From: Curtobacterium sp. VKM Ac-1393
GTDB lineage: Bacteria; Actinomycetota; Actinomycetes; Actinomycetales; Microbacteriaceae
Assembly: GCF_015350995.1 (NCBI RefSeq)
Contig: NZ_JADKRW010000007.1
Coordinates: 186,001-250,000 of the forward strand
Direction of reading: 5' to 3'
DNA length: 64,000 bases
In this document: positions 1-8,431 of the stretch, in pieces
How positions within the stretch are numbered: position 1 is the first letter of the stretch
Layout of the letters: each line of letters begins with the position of its first letter
Notes under the pieces: model-generated
The model's input: the letters and a program-made list of their open reading frames with translations, nothing else
What the model was told of the DNA's origin: nothing
Database searches by the model: none
Made by a program: the position numbers and the translations under genes

Positions 1-207
1 GACGCCCAGGTCGTGCAGCATCGTCGCGACGAACAGCAGCTCGTGGTCGGGCGCGAGGTCGACGGTCGGGGCGAGCAGGACCGCCCACGCCCACGAGCGC
101 AGGCAGTGGTTGACGAGCGCCGGCGACGACCAGGTGCGGACGACGTCCAACGCCCGTGCGGCGACGGGGGAGGGCGGGGTGAGCAGGGCTTCGACGTCGA
201 GCGACAT
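1..207 (-). CDS. HD-domain protein, N-terminal part (runs off left edge)
   Basis: Sixty-nine residues are visible from ATG at 207 and the frame stays open to base 1. The segment reads ...LVNHCLRSWAWAV... followed by ...ELLFVATMLHDLGV, which matches the first His and the His-Asp pair of the HD metal-dependent phosphohydrolase fold; the 'NHxxRs' plus 'MLHDlG' spacing is typical of the subgroup annotated as HD-domain or cyanamide-hydratase-like proteins. The C-terminal metal ligands lie outside the window, so substrate is unknown. A TACTGT box (214-219 on the complementary strand) ends 6 nt before the ATG and suggests a leaderless transcript. Family call is fairly safe; function is not. Confidence 0.75.
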   Translation of the reverse strand, partial: MSLDVEALLTPPSPVAARALDVVRTWSSPALVNHCLRSWAWAVLLAPTVDLAPDHELLFVATMLHDLGV

Positions 208-344
208 GGCACGACAGTAGCGGTGCGACGGAGCCGTAACGGCGCGGAAACCTGCCGGGCCCGAGCCGGAAACAGCGCACCGTTAGCTTTCGGATCACTG
301 AGTACCCGCTCAGCACCCGACCTCCTCCCGAAGGATCTGCACCC

Positions 345-1151
345 ATGCAGCACCGCCTCCGGCTGCGCCCCCGCGCGACGATCGTCTCCTCGACGCTCGT
401 CGCCGCCGGGGCGATCGGCCTCGCCGCCCTGACCGCCGCACCGGCCCAGGCGGCACCGACCGCGACGACCGCCACCATCGACGCCCCCAGCTCCGCGACC
501 GTCGGAACCCCGTTCGACGTCGACCTGACGATCCCGGCGACGGCCGACGTCTACGCGTACGAGATCACCCTCGACGCCGGCGCGGACTCCGTGTCGTACG
601 TCGACGACAGCGTCACCGGACCGGACGGCGGCTTCGACAGCGTCGAGCAGGACGGCGACGCCCTGACGATCGTGCACACCCGGCTCGGGACCTCGCCGGC
701 GCTCGGCGGCGACCTCGCTGCCTCGATCGGCCTGACGCCGACCGCACCGGGCAGCGTCGACCTGGCGATCACGAGCATCACGCTCGTCGGATCCGACGGC
801 ACCTCGATGACCCTCACCGACCCGGCGAGCACCACGATCTCGATCGCTGCAGCGGCGACCGCGTCCCCGACGGCCACGCCGACCCCGGGCGCCACCGCCA
901 CGGCCGACCCGGGCACCGGCGCGGGCGACCCCGACCCGACGACCACCCCGGTGGTCTCGGACCCGACGACGGGGGCCACCGCCGTCGCAGCTCCCGGTGG
1001 GGGCCGCCCCACCGGCGGTGAACTCGCCTGGACCGGCGCCGACGTCGCCCCGTGGATCGCCGCTTCCCTGGCCCTCCTCGCTGCCGGCGGGACCCTGATC
1101 ACCCTGCGCGCGCGCCGCGCCCGCCGCGACCGCACCGGAGCAGCCGAATGA
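345..1151 (+). CDS. Secreted, sortase-anchored cohesin-like surface protein
   Basis: 268 aa. A Sec signal peptide (residues 1-36, cut after AQA) precedes a beta-rich domain at about 40-168 that reads like a cohesin fold: a 'ATVGTPFDVDLTI' opening, a 'YAYEITLDA' strand, then a 'GGDLAASIGLTPTAPGSVDL' stretch as in cohesin modules. A Pro/Thr/Gly linker (170-225) leads to LAWTG (227-231), a membrane helix (234-254) and a basic tail, the layout of a class E sortase substrate (LAXTG). AAGGA at 331-335 supports ATG 345. The stop overlaps the start of the next gene (ATGA), whose product carries a dockerin-like module, so the two are probably co-translated partners. The cohesin assignment is by pattern and needs a profile search. 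Confidence 0.7.
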   Translation: MQHRLRLRPRATIVSSTLVAAGAIGLAALTAAPAQAAPTATTATIDAPSSATVGTPFDVDLTIPATADVYAYEITLDAGADSVSYVDDSVTGPDGGFDSVEQDGDALTIVHTRLGTSPALGGDLAASIGLTPTAPGSVDLAITSITLVGSDGTSMTLTDPASTTISIAAAATASPTATPTPGATATADPGTGAGDPDPTTTPVVSDPTTGATAVAAPGGGRPTGGELAWTGADVAPWIAASLALLAAGGTLITLRARRARRDRTGAAE

Positions 1152-3034
1152 CCGCCACGAAGCCGGCCGCCAGCACGCAGGCCGCCACGAAGCCATCCAC
1201 CAGCCGGAAGCGCTCGGCCGTCGCCGGCGCCTCGCTCATCGCCCTCGTCGGCACCGTCCTCGCCGCGACCCCCGCGATCACGGCCGCAGCAGCTCCGGCC
1301 GCGGTGGACGCCAGCCCCGCCGCGATGCTCGCGCCGTACTACACGGACCTCGATCTGACCGGCGACGACCAGGTCGCCAAGGCCGACCTGACCGTGCTCA
1401 CCGATCACCTCGGCGCGACGGCCACGAGCGCCGACTGGGCGACGGTCAGCGCCGCGGACACCGACGGCGACGGCACGATCACCGTCGCAGACCTCGCGGC
1501 CCTGTCCCAGCGGATGATCTACGACGACGGCCCGTTCACCCTCGTCGAGGCGTCCACCATCGACATGCAGGCCGCGATGAACGCCGGGGTCACCACCTCG
1601 GTCGCGATCACGCAGGACTACCTCGACCGCATCGCCGCCTACGACCGCACGAAGGTCGACGGCGCGACGACCGGCCGCGCGCTCAACTCGATCGTCACGA
1701 CGAACGCCGAGGCCCTCGCTGCCGCGAAGACGGCGGATACCGAGCGTGCCGAGCACGGCATGACGAGCATGCTGCTCGGCGTGCCGATCGCGGTGAAGGA
1801 CAACTACGACACCAAGGACATGCCGACCACGGGCGGCTGCGGCTGCTGGGACGACAACCAGACCGACACCGACGCCTCCATGGTCGCCGGGCTGCGCGGT
1901 GCCGGTGCGGTGATCCTCGCCAAGGCCAGCCTCGACGAGTTCGCCTACGGCTTCGTCTCGGAGTTCTCCTCGAACCAGCCCGCCGGCTCGTCGCTCCTGG
2001 TCGCCAGCCCGTACAACACGGCACAGACCGCCGGCGGTTCGAGCGGTGGCACCGGCGCGGCGATCGCGGCGAACCTCGCCGGCATCGGGTTCGGCACCGA
2101 CACGGGCGGTTCGATCCGCATCCCGTCGACGTACAACCAGCTGGTCGGTATCCGTCCGACGGTCGGCCTGGCCAGCCGCGACGGCATCATCCCACTCGCG
2201 CTGTCGCAGGACACCGGTGGGCCCATCGCCCGCTCGGTGACCGACGCGGCCGTCGCGCTCGACGCCGTGACCGGCGTGGACGCGGCCGACCCTGTCACGA
2301 GTGCGCAGGCAGGCAAGGTGCCGACCTCGTACACGTCGTCGCTCGATGCCGGCTCGCTCAAGGGCGCCCGCATCGGCTACGTCACGTCGATGGTCGGCAC
2401 GAACGCCACGACCAAGCGCCTGTTCGACGCGTCCGTCGCGAAGCTGCAGGCTGCCGGCGCGACCGTCGTCCCGATCACCGCGACGACCGCGTTCAACCGG
2501 GTCCTGTCCGAGGGCAGCGGCAGCACGAACGAGTTCAAGCACGACCTGGACCAGTACGTCGCGAAGCACCTCGACCCCGACGTGACCGCTCGGTCGCTGC
2601 AGGGCATCCTGGCCTCGGGTGAGTACGTGCCGAGCCGCAAGTCGACCTACGAGTCCCGCGACCTGATCACCGACACGCAGTACCAGGCGTGGGCCGGGCC
2701 GACGGGTTCGCACACGACGCAGCTCGCCACCGGCAAGCAGCTCGTCACGCAGATGCTCGACGACCAGGACCTCGACTCGCTGATCTACCCGTCGGGTACG
2801 CCCTACGGCACGCAGTCGACGAACATGCGTCTGAGCCCGAACACCGGCATGCCGGCGATCACCGTCCCGATGGGGCAGGCGACCGCAGCCGACGGCACGA
2901 TCACCGGTGCCGGCGTGAACCTCGAGTTCCTCGGCCGCTCGTTCGACGAGAGCACGCTGATCGGCCTCGGCTACGCCTTCGAGCAGGAGACGAAGGCGCG
3001 CACCACGCCCGCGCTCTACGGCGCGCTCGGCTGA
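1148..3034 (+). CDS. Secreted amidase-signature enzyme with N-terminal dockerin-like module
   Basis: 628 aa from ATG 1148, which overlaps the upstream stop. After a signal peptide (about 20-50), residues 66-126 carry two EF-hand-like repeats: DLTGDDQVAKADLTVLTDHL and DTDGDGTITVADLAALSQRM. This is the duplicated Ca-binding pattern of dockerins. Residues 135-628 are an amidase-signature enzyme: Lys217 in AVKDNY, cis-Ser298 in GGSSGG and nucleophile Ser322 in GTDTGGSIRIPS complete the Lys-cisSer-Ser triad with the usual 24-residue Ser-Ser spacing. It should hydrolyse an extracellular amide bond; the substrate cannot be read from sequence. The dockerin could dock it on the cohesin-like surface protein encoded just upstream. 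A repeat-family palindrome follows the stop. Confidence 0.8.
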   Translation: MTATKPAASTQAATKPSTSRKRSAVAGASLIALVGTVLAATPAITAAAAPAAVDASPAAMLAPYYTDLDLTGDDQVAKADLTVLTDHLGATATSADWATVSAADTDGDGTITVADLAALSQRMIYDDGPFTLVEASTIDMQAAMNAGVTTSVAITQDYLDRIAAYDRTKVDGATTGRALNSIVTTNAEALAAAKTADTERAEHGMTSMLLGVPIAVKDNYDTKDMPTTGGCGCWDDNQTDTDASMVAGLRGAGAVILAKASLDEFAYGFVSEFSSNQPAGSSLLVASPYNTAQTAGGSSGGTGAAIAANLAGIGFGTDTGGSIRIPSTYNQLVGIRPTVGLASRDGIIPLALSQDTGGPIARSVTDAAVALDAVTGVDAADPVTSAQAGKVPTSYTSSLDAGSLKGARIGYVTSMVGTNATTKRLFDASVAKLQAAGATVVPITATTAFNRVLSEGSGSTNEFKHDLDQYVAKHLDPDVTARSLQGILASGEYVPSRKSTYESRDLITDTQYQAWAGPTGSHTTQLATGKQLVTQMLDDQDLDSLIYPSGTPYGTQSTNMRLSPNTGMPAITVPMGQATAADGTITGAGVNLEFLGRSFDESTLIGLGYAFEQETKARTTPALYGALG

Positions 3035-3088
3035 CGACGGTCGCCTTCCTGGAATAGGCATACTTTTCCAGGAACGTGACCACGTGCA

Positions 3089-3128
3089 GACGGGAGGCCC
3101 GGTGCCAGCTGGCACCGGGCCTCCCGTC
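3089..3128. terminator. Perfect 40-bp palindrome, repeat family copy 1 (likely bidirectional terminator)
   Basis: A perfect 40-bp inverted repeat with outer stem GACGGGAGGCC and centre GGTGCCAGCTGGCACC. It sits between the convergent amidase and PEP-mutase-family genes. There is no T tract, as is common for high-GC actinobacterial terminators. Related copies lie at 22012, 38528 and 45480. Confidence 0.7.
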
Positions 3129-3139
3129 CGTCTGCTTCG

Positions 3140-3916
3140 TCAGTTCAGGGTCGGGGTGTCCTCTGGCACGACGCCGTCGGCGTACAGGTCGGTCGCCAGG
3201 TCGCGGAGCGCGCGCAGCGCGACGCGCTGCGTGAGCGGACCGTAGGAGATGCGGGCGACGCCGAGCGCCTCGTACTCGGCGGCCGGCAGGGCACCCGGCA
3301 GGCCGATGACCGACAGCTTGCCGCGGCCGAGGCCCGCGACGAGCTGCTCCACGACGCCTCGGTCGGTCGCGCCGGGCACGAAGACCAGTGCCGCGCCGTT
3401 GTCGAGGAACGCCTTGCCGCGTGCGATGGCGTCCGCGATGCTCTCGTCGATCGGACGGTCGCCGCCGCGGGCGATCGCGTCGGTGCGGGCGTTCAGCTGG
3501 AAGTCGACGCCCTCGGCCTGCGCGGCGGCGGTGATCGCGGCGACCCGGGCGACGGCCTCGTCGAACGGGCGCAGGCGGTCCTCGACGTTGGCGCCGACGA
3601 TGCCGGCGCCGATCGCGCGCCGGATGGTCTCGGCGGGGTCCTCGTAGCCGTCGTCGAGGTCAGCGGTGACCGGCAGGTCGGTCGCGGCGGCCACGATCGC
3701 GGCGCCCGACAGCGCGAGGTCGAGCGGCATCCCGCCGTCCTCGTAGCCGTACGACGCGGCGATCGAGTGCCCGGCGGTGCCGATCGCCTTCGTGCCGGGC
3801 AGGTCGCTGACGACCTTCGCGGTGATCGCGTCCCAGACGTTCACGACGCGGAGGATCTCCGGGGCTTCGTGCAGCTGCTTGAGGGTGGTGGCCTTGTCGG
3901 CGGTGCTCGTGCTCAT
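3140..3916 (-). CDS. Isocitrate lyase/PEP mutase family protein
   Basis: 258 aa. The (beta/alpha)8 PEP-mutase/isocitrate-lyase superfamily is shown by NVWDAITAKVV near the N-terminus, the metal-binding ADLDDGYED loop (about 85-93), GANVEDR and NARTDA. Members cleave or form C-C or C-P bonds on oxaloacetate- or PEP-like compounds (2-methylisocitrate lyase, oxaloacetate decarboxylase, phosphonopyruvate enzymes). The catalytic KKCGH-type loop of true isocitrate lyases is not present, so the substrate is open. The gene is monocistronic: TACTGT (3924-3929, complementary strand) is 7 nt before the ATG, and a palindromic terminator lies beyond the stop. Confidence 0.8.
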   Translation of the reverse strand: MSTSTADKATTLKQLHEAPEILRVVNVWDAITAKVVSDLPGTKAIGTAGHSIAASYGYEDGGMPLDLALSGAAIVAAATDLPVTADLDDGYEDPAETIRRAIGAGIVGANVEDRLRPFDEAVARVAAITAAAQAEGVDFQLNARTDAIARGGDRPIDESIADAIARGKAFLDNGAALVFVPGATDRGVVEQLVAGLGRGKLSVIGLPGALPAAEYEALGVARISYGPLTQRVALRALRDLATDLYADGVVPEDTPTLN

Positions 3917-4026
3917 GGGACCGACAGTAGGCGGGGCGACGCCCCGCGTCCCAGGGTGCGCGGAAGACGACGCTGGATGACAGGCGGGCTCGCGCCGGGC
4001 CTCCCGATCGGTGCATGCTGGGACGC

Positions 4027-5214
4027 ATGGCGAGCGACGAGCAGGACCCGGTCGGCACGCTCCGCGGGGTTCGCACGAGCATCAAGTGGACGCGGTACGC
4101 GCCCGACGTGCTGCCGCTGTTCGTCGCCGAGATGGACCACGACGTCGCGCCGGAGATCCGGCAGGCCCTGATCGAACGCGTGTCGCAGTCGGACCTCGGC
4201 TACCTGGACGGACCCGGGCCGCTCGCGCCCGCGTTCGCGCAGTTCGCACTCGACCGCTGGGGCTGGGAGATCGATCCGGCCCGGATCCACCTGGCCACCG
4301 ACGTCAGCGTCGGCATCGTCGAGTCGCTGCGGCTCGCGCTGCCCGACGGCGGCCGCGTTGCGATCACGCCGCCGGTGTACCCGCCGTTCTTCGAGCTCGT
4401 CGACGAGGCCCGATGTCAGGTCGAGGAGGTTCCGCTGCTCGAGCAGTGGGGGCAGTACCGGCTCGACCTCGAAGGGCTCGAGCGGGCGTTCGCCAGCGGG
4501 GTCGGGGTCTTCCTGCTCTGCAACCCGCACAACCCCGTCGGCCTCGCGCACGACCGGGCAGACCTGCTCGCGATCGCCGAACTCGCGGCGAAGTACGACG
4601 TGCTCGTCATCAGCGACGAGATCCACGCACCCCTGACGCACCCCGGCGTGCAGTTCACCCCGTTCGCAGCAATCGCCGAACAAGTCGGGGCCCGCAGCGT
4701 CTGCGTGACCTCGGCGAGCAAGGGGTGGAACCTCGCGGGCGTGAAGTGCTCGATCATCGTCGCGGGGGACGACCGGACCGCGGCGCTCCTCGACACCCTG
4801 TGGGAAGAGGTCGCCTGCCGCACGAGCATCCTCGGGCTGCACGCGAACCTGGCGGCGTTCACCGTCGGGACCACCTGGCTCGACGAGGTGGTGTCCCAGA
4901 TCGTGGCGAACGACCGGCTCCTCGCGAAGTTGCTCGCCGAGCACCTGCCCGGGGTCGTCTACACGCGGCCGCGCGCCGGGTACCTGGCGTGGCTCGACTT
5001 CCGCGGGATCGGCCTCGGCGACGACCCGGCCGTGCCGCTGCGCGAGAACGCCTTCGTCGCGCTGAACTCCGGGCTCGGGTTCGGGAGCGAGGGGCGTGGG
5101 TTCGTCCGCCTCAACCTGGCGTGCTCACCGGAGACCCTGCGCGAAGCCGTGTTCCGGATCGCCTCGGCGTACCCGTCGAGTGCGCAGGAGGGGCTGGTCT
5201 GGCACGTCGCGTGA
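4027..5214 (+). CDS. PatB/MalY-type aminotransferase-fold C-S lyase
   Basis: 395 aa, fold-type I PLP enzyme. SVGIVESLRLAL, the CNPHNPVG motif, SDEIHAPL and the PLP-lysine motif TSASKGWNLAGVKCS are characteristic of the MalY/PatB group (cystathionine beta-lyase-like), which splits C-S bonds of sulfur amino acids to pyruvate, ammonia and a thiol. An in-frame ATG also exists at 4015. I prefer ATG 4027 because the CATGCT box at 4014-4019 lies 7 nt before it, the spacing seen for many genes here. No linked sulfur genes are visible, so the exact substrate is uncertain. Confidence 0.85.
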   Translation: MASDEQDPVGTLRGVRTSIKWTRYAPDVLPLFVAEMDHDVAPEIRQALIERVSQSDLGYLDGPGPLAPAFAQFALDRWGWEIDPARIHLATDVSVGIVESLRLALPDGGRVAITPPVYPPFFELVDEARCQVEEVPLLEQWGQYRLDLEGLERAFASGVGVFLLCNPHNPVGLAHDRADLLAIAELAAKYDVLVISDEIHAPLTHPGVQFTPFAAIAEQVGARSVCVTSASKGWNLAGVKCSIIVAGDDRTAALLDTLWEEVACRTSILGLHANLAAFTVGTTWLDEVVSQIVANDRLLAKLLAEHLPGVVYTRPRAGYLAWLDFRGIGLGDDPAVPLRENAFVALNSGLGFGSEGRGFVRLNLACSPETLREAVFRIASAYPSSAQEGLVWHVA

Positions 5215-5223
5215 GCGCTCGGG

Positions 5224-5409
5224 TCAGTCGATGTACTGGTTGCGCCCGACGACGCGGATCTGCAGGTCGTCGGTGCGGTCCATCGCCAAGATCTCGCGGG
5301 CGACGAAGCCCACGGCCGGCCAACGGTCGACCTCGGTGACCATGAAGCCGTCGATGAACACCTGCCACGCGCCGCGTTCACGGACCGCCTGCACCTCGTA
5401 CGTCGCCAT
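5224..5409 (-). CDS. Small HicB-like-fold protein, no partner
   Basis: 61 aa: starts MATYEVQAVRERGAWQVFID and ends with ...DLQIRVVGRNQYID. The beta-beta-beta-alpha-beta pattern resembles the partial RNase-H-like fold of HicB antitoxins, but no HicA toxin gene lies beside it. TACGCT (5416-5421, complementary strand) is 6 nt before the ATG, so the gene has its own leaderless promoter. It stops just past the end of the convergent C-S lyase gene. The function is unknown; the fold suggestion is only a pattern impression. Confidence 0.6.
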   Translation of the reverse strand: MATYEVQAVRERGAWQVFIDGFMVTEVDRWPAVGFVAREILAMDRTDDLQIRVVGRNQYID

Positions 5410-5438
5410 GCCGCGAGCGTACCGAAACGGCGCTGTCT

Positions 5439-5927
5439 TCAGCGAAGTTCGAGCGTCATGTGCACGTCGGCGCGGACGTAGGGGCTCGGGACGAGCTCGT
5501 CGTCGCGCAGGTGCCGGAAGCCGAACGCCTCGTACAGGTGCACGGCGCTGGCCAGCTGCGCGTTGCTCTCGAGGTCGATGCGGTGCGCGCCGAGCTCCCG
5601 GGCCCGGTCGATCGCTGCGGCGATGAGCTTCCGGCCGGTGCCGTGCCCCTGGTGTCCGGGCGCGACGGCCATCTTCACGAGCTCGAACACCCCCGGGGTC
5701 GTCGGCACGATGCCGATGCACCCGATCACCTGGTCGTCGAGCCGCGCGACGAAGACGGCGCCACCGGGCTCGACGACGTGACCGACGGGGTCGCCGAGGA
5801 ACTTGCGGTCCTCGTCCTCGAGCGCGAAGAACTGCGTGATCCAGGCCTCGTTGAGGACGCGGAACGCCTCGGCGTCCGCAGGGGTGGCGAGGTCGGCGAT
5901 GGTGACGGTGGAGGTCGCTTCGGGCAT
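5439..5927 (-). CDS. GNAT family N-acetyltransferase
   Basis: 162 aa. The acetyl-CoA-binding motif A is clear: VKMAVAPGHQGHGTGRKLIAAAIDRAR, followed by the beta-5/alpha-4 segment LESNAQLASAVHLYEAFGF. The substrate is unknown. I chose ATG 5927 because it gives a normal-length GNAT with GGAG a few bases upstream; further in-frame ATGs upstream would run into the LysR promoter. It is divergent from the LysR gene at 5996 with a 68-bp shared intergenic region, the classical arrangement of a LysR regulator and its target. Confidence 0.85.
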   Translation of the reverse strand: MPEATSTVTIADLATPADAEAFRVLNEAWITQFFALEDEDRKFLGDPVGHVVEPGGAVFVARLDDQVIGCIGIVPTTPGVFELVKMAVAPGHQGHGTGRKLIAAAIDRARELGAHRIDLESNAQLASAVHLYEAFGFRHLRDDELVPSPYVRADVHMTLELR

Positions 5928-5995
5928 GGCTCCATCCTCGGACCCGGATGAGGTAGCGTCCAATACTCGTTCGCTTCGATCGATAGGCTGCATGC

Positions 5996-6880
5996 ATGGA
6001 TCGGGACCCGGACGTCGACCTCCGCCAGCTCCGTGCGTTCCTCGCGGTGGCGGACGAACTGCACTTCGGGCGCGCTGCCGAACGCCTTCGCATCGCGCAG
6101 CCCGCGTTGTCCCAGCAGATCCGCCGCACGGAGCGCGCACTCGGCGTCGACCTGTTCGTCCGCACGAGCCGCAGCGTCGCGCTCACCGCGGCCGGCACGG
6201 TGCTGCAGGGACGCGCACCGTCGTTGCTCGGGCAGGTGCGCCGCGACCTCGACGAGACGGTCCGGGTGGGGCGGGGTGAGGCCGGCCGGCTCGACGTCGG
6301 GTTCGTCGTCTCCGCGCTGCCGCTCGGCCCGATTGAACGGGTGCAGGCGTTCCGTGCGCGGTACCCGCTGGTCCGCGTGGAGCTGACCGAGGGCTACTCG
6401 TCGACGCTCCTCGCCCGGATCGTGCGAGGAGAGCTGGACCTGGCCGTCGTGCGCGATCCGGATCCTGACCCCGCCGTGCGGCTGCTGCCGTTCCGGACCG
6501 AGGCGTTCGTCGCGGCGGTCCCACGCGGACACCGGCTCGCCGACCGGACGGCGATCCGAGGCACCGAACTCGTGGACGAGCCGTTCGTGTTCTTCCCCGC
6601 CGTGGCCGGTTCGCTCGCGACCGAGCGGAACCTCGCCCCGGTCACCGCCGGTGGTCGGCGGCCAGAGGTCGTGCAGGAGGCCACGACCTGGGCTACCGTC
6701 CTGCACCTGGTGGGCGCTGGACTCGGCGTGACCGTCGCTCCGGAGAGCGCCGCGCTCGCCGCGCCGGACACCGTCGTGCTGCTGCCGCTGACCGACAGTG
6801 ACCACCGCAGCGAGCTGTCGTGGGCGATGCGCGCCGACGACGACCGCGAGATCCTGCGGAACTTCGTCGAAGCCGATTGA
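5996..6880 (+). CDS. LysR family transcriptional regulator
   Basis: 294 aa. The N-terminal winged helix-turn-helix (about 8-66) shows LRAFLAVADELHFGRAAERL and AQPALSQQIRRTERALGVDLFVRTSR, followed by a LysR co-inducer-binding domain (about 95-290). TAGGCT at 5984-5989 is 6 nt before ATG 5996, which suggests a leaderless message starting inside the divergent promoter region. By position it probably controls the acetyltransferase at 5439-5927 and itself. The inducer cannot be predicted. Confidence 0.9.
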   Translation: MDRDPDVDLRQLRAFLAVADELHFGRAAERLRIAQPALSQQIRRTERALGVDLFVRTSRSVALTAAGTVLQGRAPSLLGQVRRDLDETVRVGRGEAGRLDVGFVVSALPLGPIERVQAFRARYPLVRVELTEGYSSTLLARIVRGELDLAVVRDPDPDPAVRLLPFRTEAFVAAVPRGHRLADRTAIRGTELVDEPFVFFPAVAGSLATERNLAPVTAGGRRPEVVQEATTWATVLHLVGAGLGVTVAPESAALAAPDTVVLLPLTDSDHRSELSWAMRADDDREILRNFVEAD

Positions 6881-6906
6881 GTGACGCCCGGCAGGAAGCG
6901 CTCCGC

Positions 6907-7161
6907 TCAGCCCAGCGCGAGCACGGGCGCTCGGTGGTCGCCGAGCTCGTCGACGTGCCACGGCCGTGCGCCGCGCAGGGTCAACCCGAGCTGCACGAGC
7001 ACGAACCCGACGTGCGGCTCGACGTCCGGGTCCCACGGCCCCTCGACCCCGAGGCCGAACGCACCGAGTTCATCGTCGGCCTCGTCGCGCAGGGTGAGAC
7101 GCCAGCGGCCGTCGCCGAGTTCCTCGACGACGGCCCAGCGGGCGGTGCCGAAGCGGCTCAC
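6907..7161 (-). CDS. Small protein translationally coupled to the FBP-domain protein
   Basis: 84 aa from GTG 7161 (VSRFGTARWAVVEELGDGRWRL...). The GTG overlaps the TGA of the upstream FBP gene as GTGA, so the two are probably translated together. It is rich in Trp and acidic residues and has no recognisable domain or membrane segment. It is convergent with the LysR gene. I call it real because of the stop-start overlap and consistent codon usage, but the function is unknown. Confidence 0.5.
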   Translation of the reverse strand: MSRFGTARWAVVEELGDGRWRLTLRDEADDELGAFGLGVEGPWDPDVEPHVGFVLVQLGLTLRGARPWHVDELGDHRAPVLALG

Positions 7162-7640
7162 GCCGACTTCATGATGTCCGCGGTGAAGTTCTGCACGCGC
7201 TGCAGCAGCGAGGCGCCGCGCATCGCGATGGTCGCCGGCGGGTTCAGGTGCGGGGGAGCGGTGCGGATGAGCATCGAGCACCCGAGGTCCTCGCAGATGT
7301 AGGTGCCGATGGTGTTGCCGTTGCGCCCGGCCTCGCCCGCACGGGGGGCCGAGAACAGCCGCACTTGCGTCGCCGGCTGGGGCGAGTGGCAGAACGAGCA
7401 CATCGCGGCGATGCCGGCGCGCAGGGATCCACCCGCGGACCGCACGATGATGCCCACGGGGCGCTCGTCGATCCAGGACACGATGTACCCGCGGCGGGCG
7501 GCCTGCGGGTCGCGCCAGCCCAGGAACTCGCGCTCGTCCCAGAGCATCTCGTGCAGGCCCGGGATCGGTAGCTGCTCGAGCTCGTCGGGGGTGGCGTTGA
7601 CGAACGAGGATCGGATGTCGGCTTCGGTCAGTGGCTTCAC
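7158..7640 (-). CDS. FBP-type treble-clef zinc-finger protein (EF-G-binding-like)
   Basis: 160 aa from GTG 7640. C81-SFC84 and C116-EDLGC121 form the four-Cys treble-clef zinc finger of the FBP C-terminal family, the domain also found in FusB-type proteins that bind elongation factor G and rescue fusidic-acid-stalled ribosomes. The N-terminal half (LTEADIRSSFVNATPDELEQLP) matches the helical lead-in of actinobacterial members. A role at EF-G or the ribosome is inferred from the family. TATGGT (7650-7655, complementary strand) lies 9 nt before the GTG. It precedes a coupled 84-aa gene and follows the BlaI/M56 pair. Confidence 0.75.
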   Translation of the reverse strand: MKPLTEADIRSSFVNATPDELEQLPIPGLHEMLWDEREFLGWRDPQAARRGYIVSWIDERPVGIIVRSAGGSLRAGIAAMCSFCHSPQPATQVRLFSAPRAGEAGRNGNTIGTYICEDLGCSMLIRTAPPHLNPPATIAMRGASLLQRVQNFTADIMKSA

Positions 7641-7680
7641 GGTCCGATCACCATATGCCTCGCCCCCGACACGTGCTCGC

Positions 7681-8418
7681 TCACGACAGCCTGGAGGCCC
7701 GGATCGCCCCGAGCGCGCCGCTCTCGTCCGCCACCAGGACGGCCCGGCGCAGGGCGTCGCGTCCGACACGTCGGGCTGCGGCGTCGTCGGCGGCGAACTC
7801 CACGAGGACGCGCGTCGAGCGCGCCATGGCGCGCGCCCCAGGCACCCACGGGACCGCACGTTCGATCGATTCGGCGACCGCGACCGCAGCAGCGTGGTGC
7901 TGGGTCAGGTGGGCGCGTTCGTGGGCGACCACGGCCTCCAGTTCGTCCGTCCGCAACCGGTCTGCGAGGCCGGTGCTGACCAGCACCCCACCGCTGCGGC
8001 CGGGGACGGCGCAGGCCAGCGCGTCGTCCGCCTCGACGACGGCGACGGGTGTGCCGTCGATCTCGCGGTGCGGGGCGACGCCGGAGCGCATGGCCTGGCG
8101 GACGGCCTCGTGCTCCGGGCCCGGGCGGACGCGGACGGCGACGACGAACGCGATCACCGCGAGCAGGGCGACGCCGACGTTGAAACCGTGGCCGGGGGAG
8201 CCGTCGCCGCCGAGCAGTTCGGTGACCGGGCGGTCGGCGAGCACGACGAGTGCGATGCCGGCGACGAACCCGACGACGCCGAGCAGCACGGCGAGCGACC
8301 AGCAGACCAGGGCGGTGCGCGGACGGTCGATGGTCCAGGCCGAGCGGGTCAGCACCCGCGGCGCGAACACCACCACCGCGAGGGCGAGGACGATGAGCGC
8401 GATGCCGGTGACGACCAC
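7681..8418 (-). CDS. M56 family membrane zinc metallopeptidase (BlaR1-like, no sensor domain)
   Basis: About 245 aa from GTG 8418, starting 13 nt after the blaI-like stop. Three hydrophobic segments occupy the first 120 residues. The zinc-protease motif HERAH occurs in VVAHERAHLTQHH, with a downstream EFAADDAA stretch that could supply the third ligand. In BlaR1/MecR1 this protease relays an extracellular signal to remove the BlaI repressor; here the C-terminal penicillin-binding sensor is missing, so the trigger is different or internal. The pairing with a BlaI-like repressor is the standard actinobacterial arrangement. Confidence 0.85.
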   Translation of the reverse strand: MVVTGIALIVLALAVVVFAPRVLTRSAWTIDRPRTALVCWSLAVLLGVVGFVAGIALVVLADRPVTELLGGDGSPGHGFNVGVALLAVIAFVVAVRVRPGPEHEAVRQAMRSGVAPHREIDGTPVAVVEADDALACAVPGRSGGVLVSTGLADRLRTDELEAVVAHERAHLTQHHAAAVAVAESIERAVPWVPGARAMARSTRVLVEFAADDAAARRVGRDALRRAVLVADESGALGAIRASRLS

Positions 8419-8431
8419 GGGACGGTGCCGG

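Noticed and set aside
3140..3916. True isocitrate lyase or phosphonate-synthesis enzyme
   Set aside because: The isocitrate-lyase KKCGH-type loop is absent and no phosphonate genes are nearby; only superfamily membership is supported.
3982..4006. Another copy of the palindrome family (GGCGGGCTCGCGCCGGGCC then TCCCG)
   Set aside because: Only the right arm resembles the family; there is no matching outer left arm and the site is in a promoter, so I treat it as chance.
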